From Planotetraspora sp. A-T 1434 (GTDB lineage: Bacteria; Actinomycetota; Actinomycetes; Streptosporangiales; Streptosporangiaceae), in contig NZ_JAOEGB010000035.1 of the NCBI RefSeq assembly GCF_025420585.1, positions 1 through 64,000 on the forward strand: DNA of 64,000 bases, read 5' to 3'. Numbering within the stretch: the stretch's first letter is position 1; each line of letters begins with the position of its first letter. The notes under the pieces are model-generated. The model saw only the letters and a list, made by a program, of their open reading frames with translations, was not told the DNA's origin and made no database searches. Positions 7,785 through 16,722 of this stretch are shown piece by piece. Position numbers and translations under genes: made by a program.

Positions 7785-8402
7785 GTGCGACTGCGTCTCA
7801 CGCCCCGTGAGGACAGCTACTACGACTTGTTCGCCGACTCGGCCAACAACCTCGTCACCGCTTCCCGTCTGCTGGTCGAGATCATCAGTGAAGGTTCGGA
7901 CCGGGACGCCCTGGCCGAGAAGATGCGGGCCTGCGAACACGCGGGCGACGAGCGCACTCACGCGATCATGAACCGTCTGAACGAGAGCTTCATCACGCCC
8001 TTCGACCGCGAGGACATCTACCGCCTCGCGTCGAACCTCGACGACGTGATGGACTTCATGGAGGCCGCGGCCGACCTGATCGTTCTGTACCAGATCGACC
8101 ACCTGCCCAAGGAGGTCGTCCGCCAGGTCGAGGTGCTGGAGAGGGCCGCCGAGCTGACGGCCGACGCCATGCCGCGGCTGCGGTCGATGCAGCACCTCAA
8201 CGAGTACTGGATCGAGATCAACCGGCTGGAGAACCAGGCCGACCAGATCTACCGGCGGCTGCTCGCGAAGCTGTTCGGCGGCGACTACGACGCGCTGACC
8301 GTCATGAAGATGCGCGAGGTGATCGAGCAGCTGGAGCTCGCGGCCGACGCGTTCGAGCACGTGGCCAACACGATCGAGACGATCGCGGTCAAGGAAAGCT
8401 AA
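7785..8402 (+). CDS. DUF47 (PhoU-like) phosphate transport regulator
   Basis: 205 residues, all-helical, belonging to the DUF47/TIGR00153 family related to PhoU. Acidic helices typical of it include EHAGDERTHAIM and EDIYRLASNLDDVMDF. It ends with TAA directly against the GTG of the Pit transporter, and DUF47-Pit pairs are a standard two-gene unit for low-affinity phosphate uptake, where the DUF47 protein modulates the carrier. GGAG stands ahead of the GTG start and TACTCT near 7741 is a possible -10. Confidence 0.9.
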   Translation: MRLRLTPREDSYYDLFADSANNLVTASRLLVEIISEGSDRDALAEKMRACEHAGDERTHAIMNRLNESFITPFDREDIYRLASNLDDVMDFMEAAADLIVLYQIDHLPKEVVRQVEVLERAAELTADAMPRLRSMQHLNEYWIEINRLENQADQIYRRLLAKLFGGDYDALTVMKMREVIEQLELAADAFEHVANTIETIAVKES

Positions 8403-9401
8403 GTGGACCTCGCAATTGTCATCGGTGTCATCATCGTCGCACTGGCGTTCGACTACACCAACGGCTTCCACGATGCCGCCAACGCGATCGCGACCTCGGT
8501 CTCCACTCGGGCGCTGACCCCGCGGATCGCGCTGCTCATGGCGGCCGTCATGAACTTCATCGGCGCGCATCTCGGCGAGTCGGTGGCCAACACGGTCGGC
8601 AAGGGCATCATCGACCCCCCCAGCGGCCGGCACGGCCTGATCATCGTCGGTGGCGCGCTGATCGGCGCGATCATCTGGAACCTCATCACGTGGTACTTCG
8701 GCCTTCCGTCGTCCAGCAGCCACGCGCTGATCGGCGGCCTGGTCGGCTCCGCCCTCGCGTCGAGCGCGACCGTCCACTGGGACGGCGTGCTGGAGAAGGT
8801 CGTCATTCCGATGGTGCTCTCGCCAGTGGTGGGCTTCACCCTTGGCGCGATCATCATGATAGCGATCTTGTGGATCTTCCGCCGGGCGAATCCGCACAAA
8901 GCGAGCCGGGGTTTCCGGTACGCCCAGACGGTGTCCGCCGCCGCCATGGCGCTGGGCCACGGCCTGCAGGACGCGCAGAAGACGATGGGCGTGATCTTCC
9001 TCGCCCTCGTCGTCGGGGGCTACGTCTCACCCGGCTCCGGCATCCCGGAGTGGGTGATCACCTCGTCGGCGCTGGCGATCTCTCTCGGCACGTACGCCGG
9101 CGGCTGGCGCATCATGCGCACCCTCGGCCGCCGCATCATCCACCTCGACCCGCCGCGCGGCTTCGCCGCCGAGTCGGCGGCGGCGACCGTGCTTTACACG
9201 GCGGCGATCGGCTTCGGCGCGCCGATCTCGACCACACACACCATCACCACCGCCATCATGGGCGTGGGCGCCACCAAGCGGCTGTCGGCCGTCCGGTGGG
9301 GCATCGCGGGCAACATCATCACCGCCTGGGTCCTCACGATCCCGGCGGCCGCCATCGTCGCCGCGCTCTCCTACTTCCTGCTGAACTTCGTCCTCGGATA
9401 G
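8403..9401 (+). CDS. pit: inorganic phosphate transporter, Pit family
   Basis: 332 residues, roughly ten membrane segments. The Pit repeats are visible: FDYTNGFHDAANAIATSVST near the N-terminus and GHGLQDAQKTMG in the second half, with a GAPISTTHT segment near the end. It imports metal-phosphate driven by proton symport. The start directly abuts the DUF47 stop, so translation is coupled. It converges on mshD with a 7-bp gap. Confidence 0.95.
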   Translation: MDLAIVIGVIIVALAFDYTNGFHDAANAIATSVSTRALTPRIALLMAAVMNFIGAHLGESVANTVGKGIIDPPSGRHGLIIVGGALIGAIIWNLITWYFGLPSSSSHALIGGLVGSALASSATVHWDGVLEKVVIPMVLSPVVGFTLGAIIMIAILWIFRRANPHKASRGFRYAQTVSAAAMALGHGLQDAQKTMGVIFLALVVGGYVSPGSGIPEWVITSSALAISLGTYAGGWRIMRTLGRRIIHLDPPRGFAAESAAATVLYTAAIGFGAPISTTHTITTAIMGVGATKRLSAVRWGIAGNIITAWVLTIPAAAIVAALSYFLLNFVLG

Positions 9402-9408
9402 GGGCGAC

Positions 9409-10395
9409 TCACCGGCGGTACATCACGTCGGTGTCCCATCGAGTGAACCCGAGCGACTCGTAAAGCCTGGTCGCCGGGGCGTTGTCCTCGTCCACATAGA
9501 GCATCACCTGCGCCAGGCCCAGCGAGCGCAGGTGCGCCAGCCCGGCGAGCGTGAGCGCGCGGCCCAGCCCCGTCCCGCGCTCCGCCGGGTCCACTCCCAC
9601 GACGTACACCTCGCCGATCGGCTCGTGGGCGTGCTCCCCATCGCCGTGGACCTTGGTCCAGTGGAACCCCGCCAGCGAGTCCTGCCGTACGGCCAGGAAG
9701 AAGCCGGCCGGGTCGAACCACGACTCCTGCTCCCTGCGCTTGAGGTCGTCGATCGTCCACGTGCCCTGCTCCGGGTGCGTGGCGAAGGCCAGGGCGTTGA
9801 GCGCCACCCACGCCTCCTCGTCCTGCCCCGGCACGAACGTGCGCAGCCGTACGCCCGCGGGGAGGGCGGCGGCGGGCAGCGGCGCGAACAGCGACCGGCG
9901 CATCTGCCACAGCGAGCGGGCGCGCGTGAAGCCCGCGCTCGCCGCCAGCCGGGAGGCCGCGGGGTGATCGCCGTGGGCCCACAGCCTGAGCCGCCCGCCG
10001 CTCTCCTCCAGCACCGCCTCCAGCAGCCGCCTCCCGAGACCCCGCCCGCGGAACGCCGGGTGGATCACCAACTCGCCGCTCGGTCCCTCGACCGGGTCCG
10101 TCGGGTCCAGATGCGCGAACCCCGCGAGCTCCACCGGCTCCCCACGACCGGCAAGGCCCCCAACGCCGCCGACGCCCCCGCCACCGGCCACGCCGTCGCC
10201 GTCCGTCGCACCGTCCGCTGTCGCATAGATCAGTACGGCTCTCGCCCCGGGGTCGCCGCCGTAGCGCAGATGCAGCATCACGTGCTCGTTGAGCGGACGC
10301 ACGCCGTCCGCCTCGGTGGCCGCCTCGACCAGCGCGAGCACGGCTGCCACCTGCTCGTCACCAAGCCGTTCCAAAATCTCCACGCGCGCGTTCAT
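9409..10395 (-). CDS. mshD: mycothiol synthase
   Basis: 328 residues with two tandem GNAT domains, as in MshD. Domain 1 holds HPAFRGRGLGRRLLEAVL; domain 2 holds EVYVVGVDPAERGTGLGRAL and ends YESLGFTRWDTDVMYRR. It acetylates Cys-GlcN-Ins with acetyl-CoA to finish mycothiol. The Gly-rich insert GGGGVGGVGG in domain 1 is a low-complexity expansion. The start at 10395 was chosen for the leaderless TAGTGT 7 nt upstream; a longer form to 10431 is possible. It lies beside glnR's region, as in M. tuberculosis Rv0818-Rv0819. Confidence 0.93.
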   Translation of the reverse strand: MNARVEILERLGDEQVAAVLALVEAATEADGVRPLNEHVMLHLRYGGDPGARAVLIYATADGATDGDGVAGGGGVGGVGGLAGRGEPVELAGFAHLDPTDPVEGPSGELVIHPAFRGRGLGRRLLEAVLEESGGRLRLWAHGDHPAASRLAASAGFTRARSLWQMRRSLFAPLPAAALPAGVRLRTFVPGQDEEAWVALNALAFATHPEQGTWTIDDLKRREQESWFDPAGFFLAVRQDSLAGFHWTKVHGDGEHAHEPIGEVYVVGVDPAERGTGLGRALTLAGLAHLRSLGLAQVMLYVDEDNAPATRLYESLGFTRWDTDVMYRR

Positions 10396-10526
10396 GTCTC
10401 GCACACTAGGTGATCGTCCATCGTCGAGCACGGCCGGGTTCTGGCAACATCCGCCATGTGCGAACCCCCTGAATCGTTATCTCTGCGCCATTTGATGCTT
10501 AGATCACGGCTTTACTGTCGAGAACC

Positions 10527-12239
10527 ATGACCCCAGCATCCCTTACGCGACTGGCCGTCGCCGGTGCCGCCGCGGCGTGTCTCGCGGCACTCACCGCCGG
10601 ACCGGCCAGCGCGACCCCCGTGGTCCAGCACGCCAAGGGCCCGAAGCCCGTACCGGTTCGGCTGCTCTCCATCAACGACTTCCACGGCAACCTGGAGCCC
10701 CCGACCGGCTCCGGCGGGCGCATCGTGGACGAGACCGGCAAGACCGTCGACGCCGGCGGCGCCGCCTACCTCGCCACCCACATCAAGCAGCTTCGCGACG
10801 AGAACACGCTTCTCGTCGCCGCCGGCGATCTCATCGGCGCGTCTCCGTTGATCTCGGCCGCCTACCACGACGAGCCGACGGTCGCCCTGCTCGACAAGCT
10901 CGGCCTCAAGACCTCGGCCGTCGGCAACCACGAGTTCGACGAGGGCATCACCGAGATCAAGCGCATCATGAACGGCGGATGCCACCCGGTCGACGGGTGC
11001 TCGCCCGAGGGCACGTGGGAGGGCGCCGGCTTCGACTTCCTGGGCGCCAACGTCCTCAAGGAGAACAGCGGCAAGTATGCGCTGCCGCCCTTCTACGTCA
11101 AGAAGATCAACGGCGTGAAGGTGGGCTTCATCGGCCTGGTCACCCAGACCACGCCGAGCATCGTCACGGCGTCCGGCATCCAGGGGCTGAAGTTCGCCGA
11201 GGAGGTCTCCTCCGCCAACAAGGTGTCGAAGTACCTCGCCCGCAGGGGCGTGAAGGCACAGGTCGTGCTCGTCCACGAGGGCGACTCGGTCACCCCGGGC
11301 CAGAGCCCGGACGCCTGCCCCGTCATCCCGGGCAACGGCTCGCGGATCGCCAGCCAGCTCGACCCGCAGATCGACCTGGTCATCAGCGGCCACTCGCACC
11401 AGGCCTACATCTGCAAGACCAAGGACCCGGCCGGCCAGGACCGCTACTACACCCAGGGGTCGTCGTTCGGCCGCGTCGTCACGCAGATCGACTTCCAGGT
11501 CGACCGCAGGACGCACGACGTCATCCGTTCCAGCGTCGTCGCCGACAACCACGTGGTGACGCGCACGGTCACGCCCGACCCCGAGACCGCGGCCTTCGTC
11601 CAGACCTGGAAGGACCGCGTCGCGACGGTCGCCAACAAGAAGATCGGCACCATCACCGCGAACATCGGCCGTGACGCGACCGGCGGCGCCGAGTCCCCGC
11701 TGGGCGACCTCATCGCCGACGCCCAGCTCGAGTCCACCAAGACCGGCGGGAACGCCGAGATCGCGCTGATGAACCCGGGCGGCGTCCGCGCCGACCTGAC
11801 CTACGCCCAGAGCGGTTCCGAGGGCGACGGGGTCGTGACATACGGCGAGGCCTTCACGGTCCAGCCGTTCAACAACCTCATGCAGGTCGTCACGCTCACC
11901 GGAGCGCAGCTCGACGCGCTGCTGGAGCAGCAGTGGACGGCCTCGTCCACGAAGGTCCTGCTGCCGTCCGCCTCGCTGACCTACACCGCCGACCTGACCA
12001 AGCCGATCGGCTCGCGGGTCTCGAACATCAAGATCAACGGAACCGCCGTGACCGATGCCCAGCAGATCCGGGTGGCCGCCAACAACTTCCTCGTCGGAGG
12101 CGGTGACGGCTTCACGGTCTTCACGCAGGGCACCAACCTGTGGAGCGGCCCGCTCGATATCGACGCGTTCGTCGCCTACTTCGGCGCGCACTCGCCGATC
12201 GCCCCGCCGGTCGCCAACCGCATCACGTTCATCAAGTAG
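10527..12239 (+). CDS. secreted bifunctional metallophosphatase/5'-nucleotidase
   Basis: 570 residues. A Sec signal peptide (1-29, ending PASA) precedes a UshA-type calcineurin-like phosphoesterase domain: INDFHGN at 49-55, GDLIGASP at 100-107, GNHEFDEG at 133-140 and ISGHSHQ further on. The C-terminal 5'-nucleotidase domain (GRDATGGAESPLGDLIADAQ, NPGGVRADL) binds the nucleotide. It should hydrolyse external nucleotides to nucleoside and phosphate. TACTGT 8 nt before the ATG suggests a leaderless mRNA. A strong terminator follows. Confidence 0.92.
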   Translation: MTPASLTRLAVAGAAAACLAALTAGPASATPVVQHAKGPKPVPVRLLSINDFHGNLEPPTGSGGRIVDETGKTVDAGGAAYLATHIKQLRDENTLLVAAGDLIGASPLISAAYHDEPTVALLDKLGLKTSAVGNHEFDEGITEIKRIMNGGCHPVDGCSPEGTWEGAGFDFLGANVLKENSGKYALPPFYVKKINGVKVGFIGLVTQTTPSIVTASGIQGLKFAEEVSSANKVSKYLARRGVKAQVVLVHEGDSVTPGQSPDACPVIPGNGSRIASQLDPQIDLVISGHSHQAYICKTKDPAGQDRYYTQGSSFGRVVTQIDFQVDRRTHDVIRSSVVADNHVVTRTVTPDPETAAFVQTWKDRVATVANKKIGTITANIGRDATGGAESPLGDLIADAQLESTKTGGNAEIALMNPGGVRADLTYAQSGSEGDGVVTYGEAFTVQPFNNLMQVVTLTGAQLDALLEQQWTASSTKVLLPSASLTYTADLTKPIGSRVSNIKINGTAVTDAQQIRVAANNFLVGGGDGFTVFTQGTNLWSGPLDIDAFVAYFGAHSPIAPPVANRITFIK

Positions 12240-12251
12240 CCGTCACAGGAG

Positions 12252-12284
12252 AAGGCCCGCCCCGGAAACCGGAGCGGGCCTTTT
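12252..12284. terminator. Rho-independent terminator
   Basis: GC-rich stem (AAGGCCCGC with GCGGGCCTT) ending in TTTT, between the convergent nucleotidase and glnR genes. It probably serves both directions. Confidence 0.85.
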
Positions 12285-12305
12285 CAACGAGCTCAGACGG
12301 TACGG

Positions 12306-13022
12306 CTATCGCCGGGCGGGCTCGGCGGTCTCGGTCTGCTGCTCTCCGCCGCGGTCGGGGACGAAGCGGTAGCCGACGTTGCGGACGGTTCCGATCAGCG
12401 CCTCGTACTCGGCGCCGAGCTTGGCCCGCAGACGGCGGACGTGGACGTCGACGGTCCGGGTGCCCCCGAAGTAGTCGTAGCCCCAGACCTCCTGCAGCAA
12501 CTGGGCGCGGGTGAACACCCGGCCGGGGTGCTGGGCGAGATACTTGAGCAGCTCGAACTCCTTGAAGGTGAGGTCGAGCGCGCGCCCGCGGAGGCGGGCG
12601 GTGTAGGTCGCCTCGTCGATCGCCAGGTCGCCGCTGCGGATCTCGTCCGGCACCTCTTCGGCAGCCGCCAGCGACAGCTTGCCGACGGCCATCCGGAGCC
12701 GGGCCTCGACCTCGGCGGGGCCGGCGGTGTCGAGGATGACGTCGTCGGCACCCCACTCGGCGGTCATCGCGGCGAGGCCGCCCTCGGTGACGATGACCAT
12801 CAGCGGGCAGTCGATCCCGGTGGTCCGCAGCAGCCTGCACAGGCCCTTGGCGTGGACGAGTTCGCGGCGCGCGTCGACCAGGATGGCGTCGGCGGGCGGT
12901 GTGTCGATCAGGGCGGAGGCCTCGGCGGGCGCCACCCGCACCGAGTGCAGCAGCAGCCCGAGCGCGGGAAGCACCTCCGCGGAGGGCTCCAATGCATTGG
13001 TCAGCAGGAGCAGGTTGCTCAC
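12306..13022 (-). CDS. glnR: GlnR-type nitrogen response regulator
   Basis: 238 residues. Receiver-like domain ([20 protein letters not shown], then [20 protein letters not shown]) plus an OmpR-type winged helix ([40 protein letters not shown]). The match with Streptomyces GlnR runs almost through the whole protein. GlnR controls nitrogen assimilation genes and works without a partner kinase. The GTG at 13022 has GGAGG 8 nt upstream; a longer reading to 13235 lacks support. No recognised feature lies in the 242 bp before moaD-like 13265. Confidence 0.93.
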   Translation of the reverse strand: MSNLLLLTNALEPSAEVLPALGLLLHSVRVAPAEASALIDTPPADAILVDARRELVHAKGLCRLLRTTGIDCPLMVIVTEGGLAAMTAEWGADDVILDTAGPAEVEARLRMAVGKLSLAAAEEVPDEIRSGDLAIDEATYTARLRGRALDLTFKEFELLKYLAQHPGRVFTRAQLLQEVWGYDYFGGTRTVDVHVRRLRAKLGAEYEALIGTVRNVGYRFVPDRGGEQQTETAEPARR

Positions 13023-13264
13023 TTCCGCCTCCTTGCCACCTCGTCGGCCTGTCCGCTGCTTCGGGCGAAACCTGCGACAGCCGTACAAACACGTAAGGAC
13101 CCGGGGGCCACATCGCCCAGGTCCATTAGTTCGTAGGGTAGCCCACAGGAAGTTCGCGTCCAATGTGGGTCCATCGTGTAAACAACGCTGCACGCGGATT
13201 AAAGCCGTAACAGGTCGGTCACGCATAGTGGTCAACCGCGTGACGGAAGGGAGCTGAGGGGCCG

Positions 13265-13513
13265 ATGGCCACCGGAACGGTCCGATACTGGGCCGCGGCG
13301 AAAGAGGCCGCGGGCATCGCCGAGGAGCCTTTCGACGCGGAGACTCTGGCGGATCTAGTCGCCAAAATCACACGAAATCCGCAGATTGAGCGCGTGCTGC
13401 GCCGTTCGTCCTTTCTGGTGAACGGCGCGCCGGCGGGCACGCGCGATCCGAGCACGGTCAGCCTTCCCGAGGGCGCCGTGGTCGAGGTTTTGCCGCCCTT
13501 TGCCGGGGGATGA
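13265..13513 (+). CDS. MoaD/ThiS-family sulfur carrier
   Basis: 82 residues, beta-grasp fold length, ending in the diagnostic Gly-Gly ([11 protein letters not shown]) that is adenylated and thiocarboxylated. Donates sulfur in molybdopterin, thiamin or cysteine-type pathways; which one cannot be told. The neighbouring thioredoxin and sulfurtransferase operon fits a sulfur role. GAGG stands before the ATG. Divergent from glnR. Confidence 0.88.
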   Translation: MATGTVRYWAAAKEAAGIAEEPFDAETLADLVAKITRNPQIERVLRRSSFLVNGAPAGTRDPSTVSLPEGAVVEVLPPFAGG

Positions 13514-13552
13514 GGGCTACGCTGATCACGAGGTGCTCCCGGAGGAGTTCGG

Positions 13553-14233
13553 ATGCGCAAGTTGGTCGTCTTCCTGATCCTGCTGGCCATCCTGTTCGCC
13601 GTCGTCGACCGGGTGGCGGTCGTCGGCGTCCAGCGGGAGATCGCCCGGCAGATCGAGGCGAAATACGATCTCGCCGAGCCGCCTTCGGTGCAGGTCAAGG
13701 GCATTCCCTTTCTCACTCAGGCCATCTCGGGACGTTACGAGGAGATCGCCATCGGCATGGGCCCGATGACCCGCGAGGGCGTCAAGATGTCGAAGATCGA
13801 CGCCACGCTGTACGGCGTGTCCGCCCCGCTGTCCGACCTGCTCAAGAACGCCGAGAAGACGCGGATCAGCGCCGAGCGCGTCACGGGCACCATCGTGATC
13901 TCCCGGGAGACCCTGTCCGCTCGCGCGCCGCGCGGCATCCGTGTGGAGGGAGACGGCGGCGACACGCTGAAGGTCTCCGGGAACCTCACCGTCCTCGGGC
14001 GGACCGTGCCGGTGACCGCGGACATGAAGCTCGAGGTCGTCCAGGGCGGGGTGCGGCTCACCCCGGCCAGTGTGAAGATCGCGGGCGGCTTCTCGGTGCC
14101 CAGCCCCGAAAGGCTCATCACCTTCACCGTCCCCGTGAAGAACCTTCCGCTCAATCTGAAGATCACATCCGTGAAGTCGACGCCCCAGGGCCTCGCGGTA
14201 GAGGGCACGGCGACCGATGTCCCGCTCAAATGA
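13553..14233 (+). CDS. DUF2993 (LmeA-like) lipid-binding protein
   Basis: 226 residues with an N-terminal signal-anchor (KLVVFLILLAILFAVVDRVA) and a DUF2993 domain (IARQIEAKYDLAEPPSVQVK at the start). M. tuberculosis LmeA of this family is a periplasmic phospholipid-binding protein needed for lipomannan maturation. The mature domain is beta-rich and extracytoplasmic. Its 3' end overlaps the sigma-factor reading by 17 bp. Confidence 0.85.
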   Translation: MRKLVVFLILLAILFAVVDRVAVVGVQREIARQIEAKYDLAEPPSVQVKGIPFLTQAISGRYEEIAIGMGPMTREGVKMSKIDATLYGVSAPLSDLLKNAEKTRISAERVTGTIVISRETLSARAPRGIRVEGDGGDTLKVSGNLTVLGRTVPVTADMKLEVVQGGVRLTPASVKIAGGFSVPSPERLITFTVPVKNLPLNLKITSVKSTPQGLAVEGTATDVPLK

Positions 14234-14804
14234 TCCCAGTGATCCGAGTAATCCTCATGAACCGGACGGCCCCGCCGTACGTGAAGAGGGTGTGAGTCCA
14301 GCCGGAACCGCCGACGAGGAGCTCATACGGGCGCTTTTCGAGGATCACGGAGGGCCGCTGTACGGCTACGTGCTGCGGCTGACCGGTGATCCGGGCAGGG
14401 CGGAGGATGTCGTGCAGGAGACGCTACTGCGGGCGTGGCGGCACCCTTCCGTGCTGGAGGGGCGCCCGGTCCGCGCGTGGCTGTTCACCGTCGCCCGCAA
14501 CCTCGTCGTCGACCAGCACCGGGCTCGCAAGTCGCGGCCGAAGGAGACGAGCGACGAGGCGCTGGCCGTCCTGCCCGCCGACGACGAGCTGGAGAAGGCC
14601 GTCGAGTCGTGGGGGATCGCGGACGCCCTCGCCTCGCTCAGGCCCGAGCACCGAGAGGTGCTCATGGAGACGTACTACCGGGGGAGATCGGTGAAGGAGG
14701 CGTCGGAGATCCTGGGGATCCCGCCGGGAACGGTCAAGTCGCGCACCTACTACGCGCTCCGGGCGCTGAAGCTGGCCCTGGAGGAACGGGGGCTCGCGCC
14801 ATGA
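14217..14804 (+). CDS. ECF RNA polymerase sigma factor
   Basis: 195 residues. Sigma region 2 (ALFEDHGGPLYGYVLRLTGD, AEDVVQETLLRAWRHP, then VRAWLFTVARNLVVDQHRAR) and region 4 (LRPEHREVLMETYYRG, IPPGTVKSRTYYALRALK). It overlaps the next gene by ATGA, and that gene is a zinc-type anti-sigma factor, so the pair is SigL/RslA-like. The first 25 residues are low complexity; GTG 14293 (VSPAGTADEEL) is an alternative start that would avoid overlapping DUF2993. Confidence 0.92.
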   Translation: MSRSNDPSDPSNPHEPDGPAVREEGVSPAGTADEELIRALFEDHGGPLYGYVLRLTGDPGRAEDVVQETLLRAWRHPSVLEGRPVRAWLFTVARNLVVDQHRARKSRPKETSDEALAVLPADDELEKAVESWGIADALASLRPEHREVLMETYYRGRSVKEASEILGIPPGTVKSRTYYALRALKLALEERGLAP

Positions 14805-15592
14805 CCTGTGACGACGTGCGGATGTCGCTGGGGGCCTACGTCCTGGGGGCGCTGGACGACGACGAGATCGCCGAGGTCGAGGAGCACCTGGACAGGTGCC
14901 CGGCGTGCCGTGCCGAGCTGGCCGAGCTGTCGGGACTGCCGCCCGTGTTGGCCCGTGTCTCCGAGGAGGACATCCAGCACGCGGGCACGCCCCCGCGTGC
15001 CGTACTGGACCGGCTCGTCGCCGCGTCGGCCAGGCGCAACCGCCGCTCCCGCGTGCTGCTCGCCCTGGCCGCGTCGGTCGTCGTCGCGGCACTGGGCGGC
15101 ACGGCCTGGCTGAGCACAGTGCACACGGAGTCGCCAAGAACCTCGGCGGCTCTCAGCGGCCCGGCTCAGGCGGAACAGGCACCCCCGGACGCCGCCGGAG
15201 GGAGCGCGGGCACCGCCGACAGCAGAATCGGCGATCCGAATCCGCTGACCGCGCCGGCCTCGCCCGGTCCCTACGTCGACATGAAGGTGCCGTCGGTCGA
15301 GCATGTGGGGAAGAACGGGAAGTTCCGCCTGGAGGTCCGGCTCACCCCCGAAGAGGGCGGGACCGCGGTCATGGCGGAGGTCTACGGGGTGCCCGTCGGC
15401 ACGCACTGCCAGTTGCGCGCGATCGGCTTCGGCGGCGCCGTGTCGCCGGCCGGTAGCTGGACCGTGGCGGCGGCCGACTACCGCGGGCGCAAGGCCGAGT
15501 TCGGCGGCTCGACGGATCTCCAGATGGGTGAGATCCAGCGTTTCGAGCTGCTCACTTCCACTGGCCGCATCCTGGTGACCGTCCCGATGTGA
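14801..15592 (+). CDS. anti-sigma factor with zinc-finger domain
   Basis: 263 residues. The N-terminal ZAS domain has EEHLDRCPACRAEL (His-x3-Cys-x2-Cys). A single membrane segment follows near residue 85-105 (VLLALAASVVVAALGGTAWL). The extracytoplasmic part has a Ser/Pro/Ala linker and a C-terminal DUF-like beta domain (VRLTPEEGGTAVMAEVYGVP). It should hold the coupled ECF sigma factor at the membrane until an envelope or redox signal releases it. The start overlaps the sigma stop. Confidence 0.9.
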   Translation: MTCDDVRMSLGAYVLGALDDDEIAEVEEHLDRCPACRAELAELSGLPPVLARVSEEDIQHAGTPPRAVLDRLVAASARRNRRSRVLLALAASVVVAALGGTAWLSTVHTESPRTSAALSGPAQAEQAPPDAAGGSAGTADSRIGDPNPLTAPASPGPYVDMKVPSVEHVGKNGKFRLEVRLTPEEGGTAVMAEVYGVPVGTHCQLRAIGFGGAVSPAGSWTVAAADYRGRKAEFGGSTDLQMGEIQRFELLTSTGRILVTVPM

Positions 15593-15656
15593 CGCGCATG
15601 TCGTCACGCCTCGGGGGGCACGGGAATGAATCTGGGCGAGGGGCGGGTTCCAGACC

Positions 15657-16124
15657 GTGATGGCAGGAATCGTTGTCCTGGGTGTGACGCTCGTCGTGGG
15701 CGTGCTCATCGGGCTCGTCATGAGGCGCCGCGACGGGAGGCTGCGTGCCGTGAGGCAGCCGGATCAGGCATCTACCGATGAACGTGCGCGTTCGGCGGTG
15801 ACCAGCGGCGACATCGGCGCCGACCTGGGGGAGCGGGCCACGCTGGTCCAGTTCTCCACCGCGTTCTGCCAGCCGTGCCGGGCGACCCGCCGCGTCCTCG
15901 ATGAGGTGGCCGCGATGGTGCCCGGCGTGCGCCACGTCGAGATCGACGCGGAGTCGCGGCTCGACCTGGTCAAGCGTTTTGACGTTATGCGCACCCCAAC
16001 AGTCCTCATACTGGACCATTCCGGACATATCGTGAAGAGGGCGTCAGGTCAGCCGCGGAAGGTGGACGTCATCGCCGCCATCGGCGCCGCCGTCGATGGA
16101 CCGTCTCACGAATCGTCTCATTAA
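15657..16124 (+). CDS. membrane-anchored thioredoxin-like protein (ThiX-like)
   Basis: 155 residues. One N-terminal membrane segment (IVVLGVTLVVGVLIGLVM), then a thioredoxin fold with active site FSTAFCQPCRATRR (CxxC = CQPC) and the cis-Pro loop VMRTPTVLIL. Thiol-disulfide exchange is expected; orientation from the TM is unclear. The position next to cysA2 matches thiX Rv0816c in M. tuberculosis. Confidence 0.87.
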   Translation: MMAGIVVLGVTLVVGVLIGLVMRRRDGRLRAVRQPDQASTDERARSAVTSGDIGADLGERATLVQFSTAFCQPCRATRRVLDEVAAMVPGVRHVEIDAESRLDLVKRFDVMRTPTVLILDHSGHIVKRASGQPRKVDVIAAIGAAVDGPSHESSH

Positions 16125-16171
16125 GCGGACAGCGTGTGACAGATGGCGAGACGACGGGTACTGTCATGGTC

Positions 16172-16255
16172 ATGACTCCCACGACAGAGCTGCTCACAAA
16201 GCGGCGCGCGGTTGATTTCTGCCGCGTCGCCACCTCGCTCTGTCGCATGGCCTGA
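16172..16255 (+). CDS. cysteine-containing leader peptide (27 codons)
   Basis: MTPTTELLTKRRAVDFCRVA begins the peptide and it ends with TSLCRMA. The RRAVD-x-CR pattern is that of the small actinobacterial leader peptides placed ahead of sulfur genes; leaderless Cys-coding ORFs act as cysteine-responsive attenuators in mycobacteria. TACTGT 7 nt before the ATG implies a leaderless mRNA. Its stop codon lies in the 5' arm of a hairpin whose 3' arm covers part of the DUF4395 ribosome site. Confidence 0.75.
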   Translation: MTPTTELLTKRRAVDFCRVATSLCRMA

Positions 16256-16302
16256 GGGTGATTCCCGCGGCTCACCGCCGCATTCCGTGAATCCTTCAGG
16301 AG
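16251..16302 (+). promoter_or_regulatory. putative translational attenuator over the DUF4395 ribosome site
   Basis: CCTGAGG-ATT (16251-16263) can pair with AATCCTTCAGG (16290-16300), enclosing a small inner GCGG/CCGC hairpin. The 3' arm takes in AGG of the AGGAG ribosome site (16298-16302), 9 nt before ATG 16312. A ribosome stalled or paused at the leader Cys codons or stop would change this pairing. The mechanism is inferred from complementarity only. Confidence 0.5.
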
Positions 16303-16311
16303 CATCCCACG

Positions 16312-16722
16312 ATGCAAATCGACCCTCGTGGCCCCCGATTCGGGGCAGCCATAACGACTCTGGTTCTCGCGCTCGTCCTGGTGACGCGCAGCCCCTGGCT
16401 GCTCGCCGCCCAGACGCTCGTGTTCGCGCTCGGCGCCTTCGACGCCTCTCCGTACGGGCTTCTCTTCAGGAAGCTGGTGCGCCCGAGGCTGAGTCCGCCG
16501 AGTGAGCTGGAGGACGCCGCGCCACCGCGCTTCGCGCAGGGTGTCGGGCTCGGGTTCGCGATCGTGGGTCTGATCGGGTTCGCGGCGGGGATCACACCGC
16601 TGGCTCTGGGTGCGACAGCAGCGGCACTGCTGGCCGCCTTCCTCAATGCAGCCTTCGGCTTCTGCCTCGGCTGCGAGATGTATCTGATCATCCGCCGTCT
16701 ACAACCTGGGAGAATTCAATGA
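16312..16722 (+). CDS. DUF4395 membrane protein
   Basis: 136 residues with about four hydrophobic segments and the DUF4395 N-terminus (IDPRGPRFGAAITTLVLAL). The family is regularly coupled to thioredoxin and rhodanese genes and is presumed to act in sulfur handling at the membrane, with no proven reaction. A Cys pair near the C-terminus (FGFCLGCEMY) is notable. It overlaps the sulfurtransferase start by ATGA. Confidence 0.85.
   Translation: MQIDPRGPRFGAAITTLVLALVLVTRSPWLLAAQTLVFALGAFDASPYGLLFRKLVRPRLSPPSELEDAAPPRFAQGVGLGFAIVGLIGFAAGITPLALGATAAALLAAFLNAAFGFCLGCEMYLIIRRLQPGRIQ

Noticed and set aside
10512-12191. Long minus-strand frame opposite the 5'-nucleotidase
   Set aside because: Translation has no recognisable domain, while the plus strand has a signal peptide and all catalytic motifs.
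14435-14800. Upstream extension of the anti-sigma frame through the sigma gene
   Set aside because: The conserved zinc-finger domain starts right after ATG 14801, which overlaps the sigma stop.
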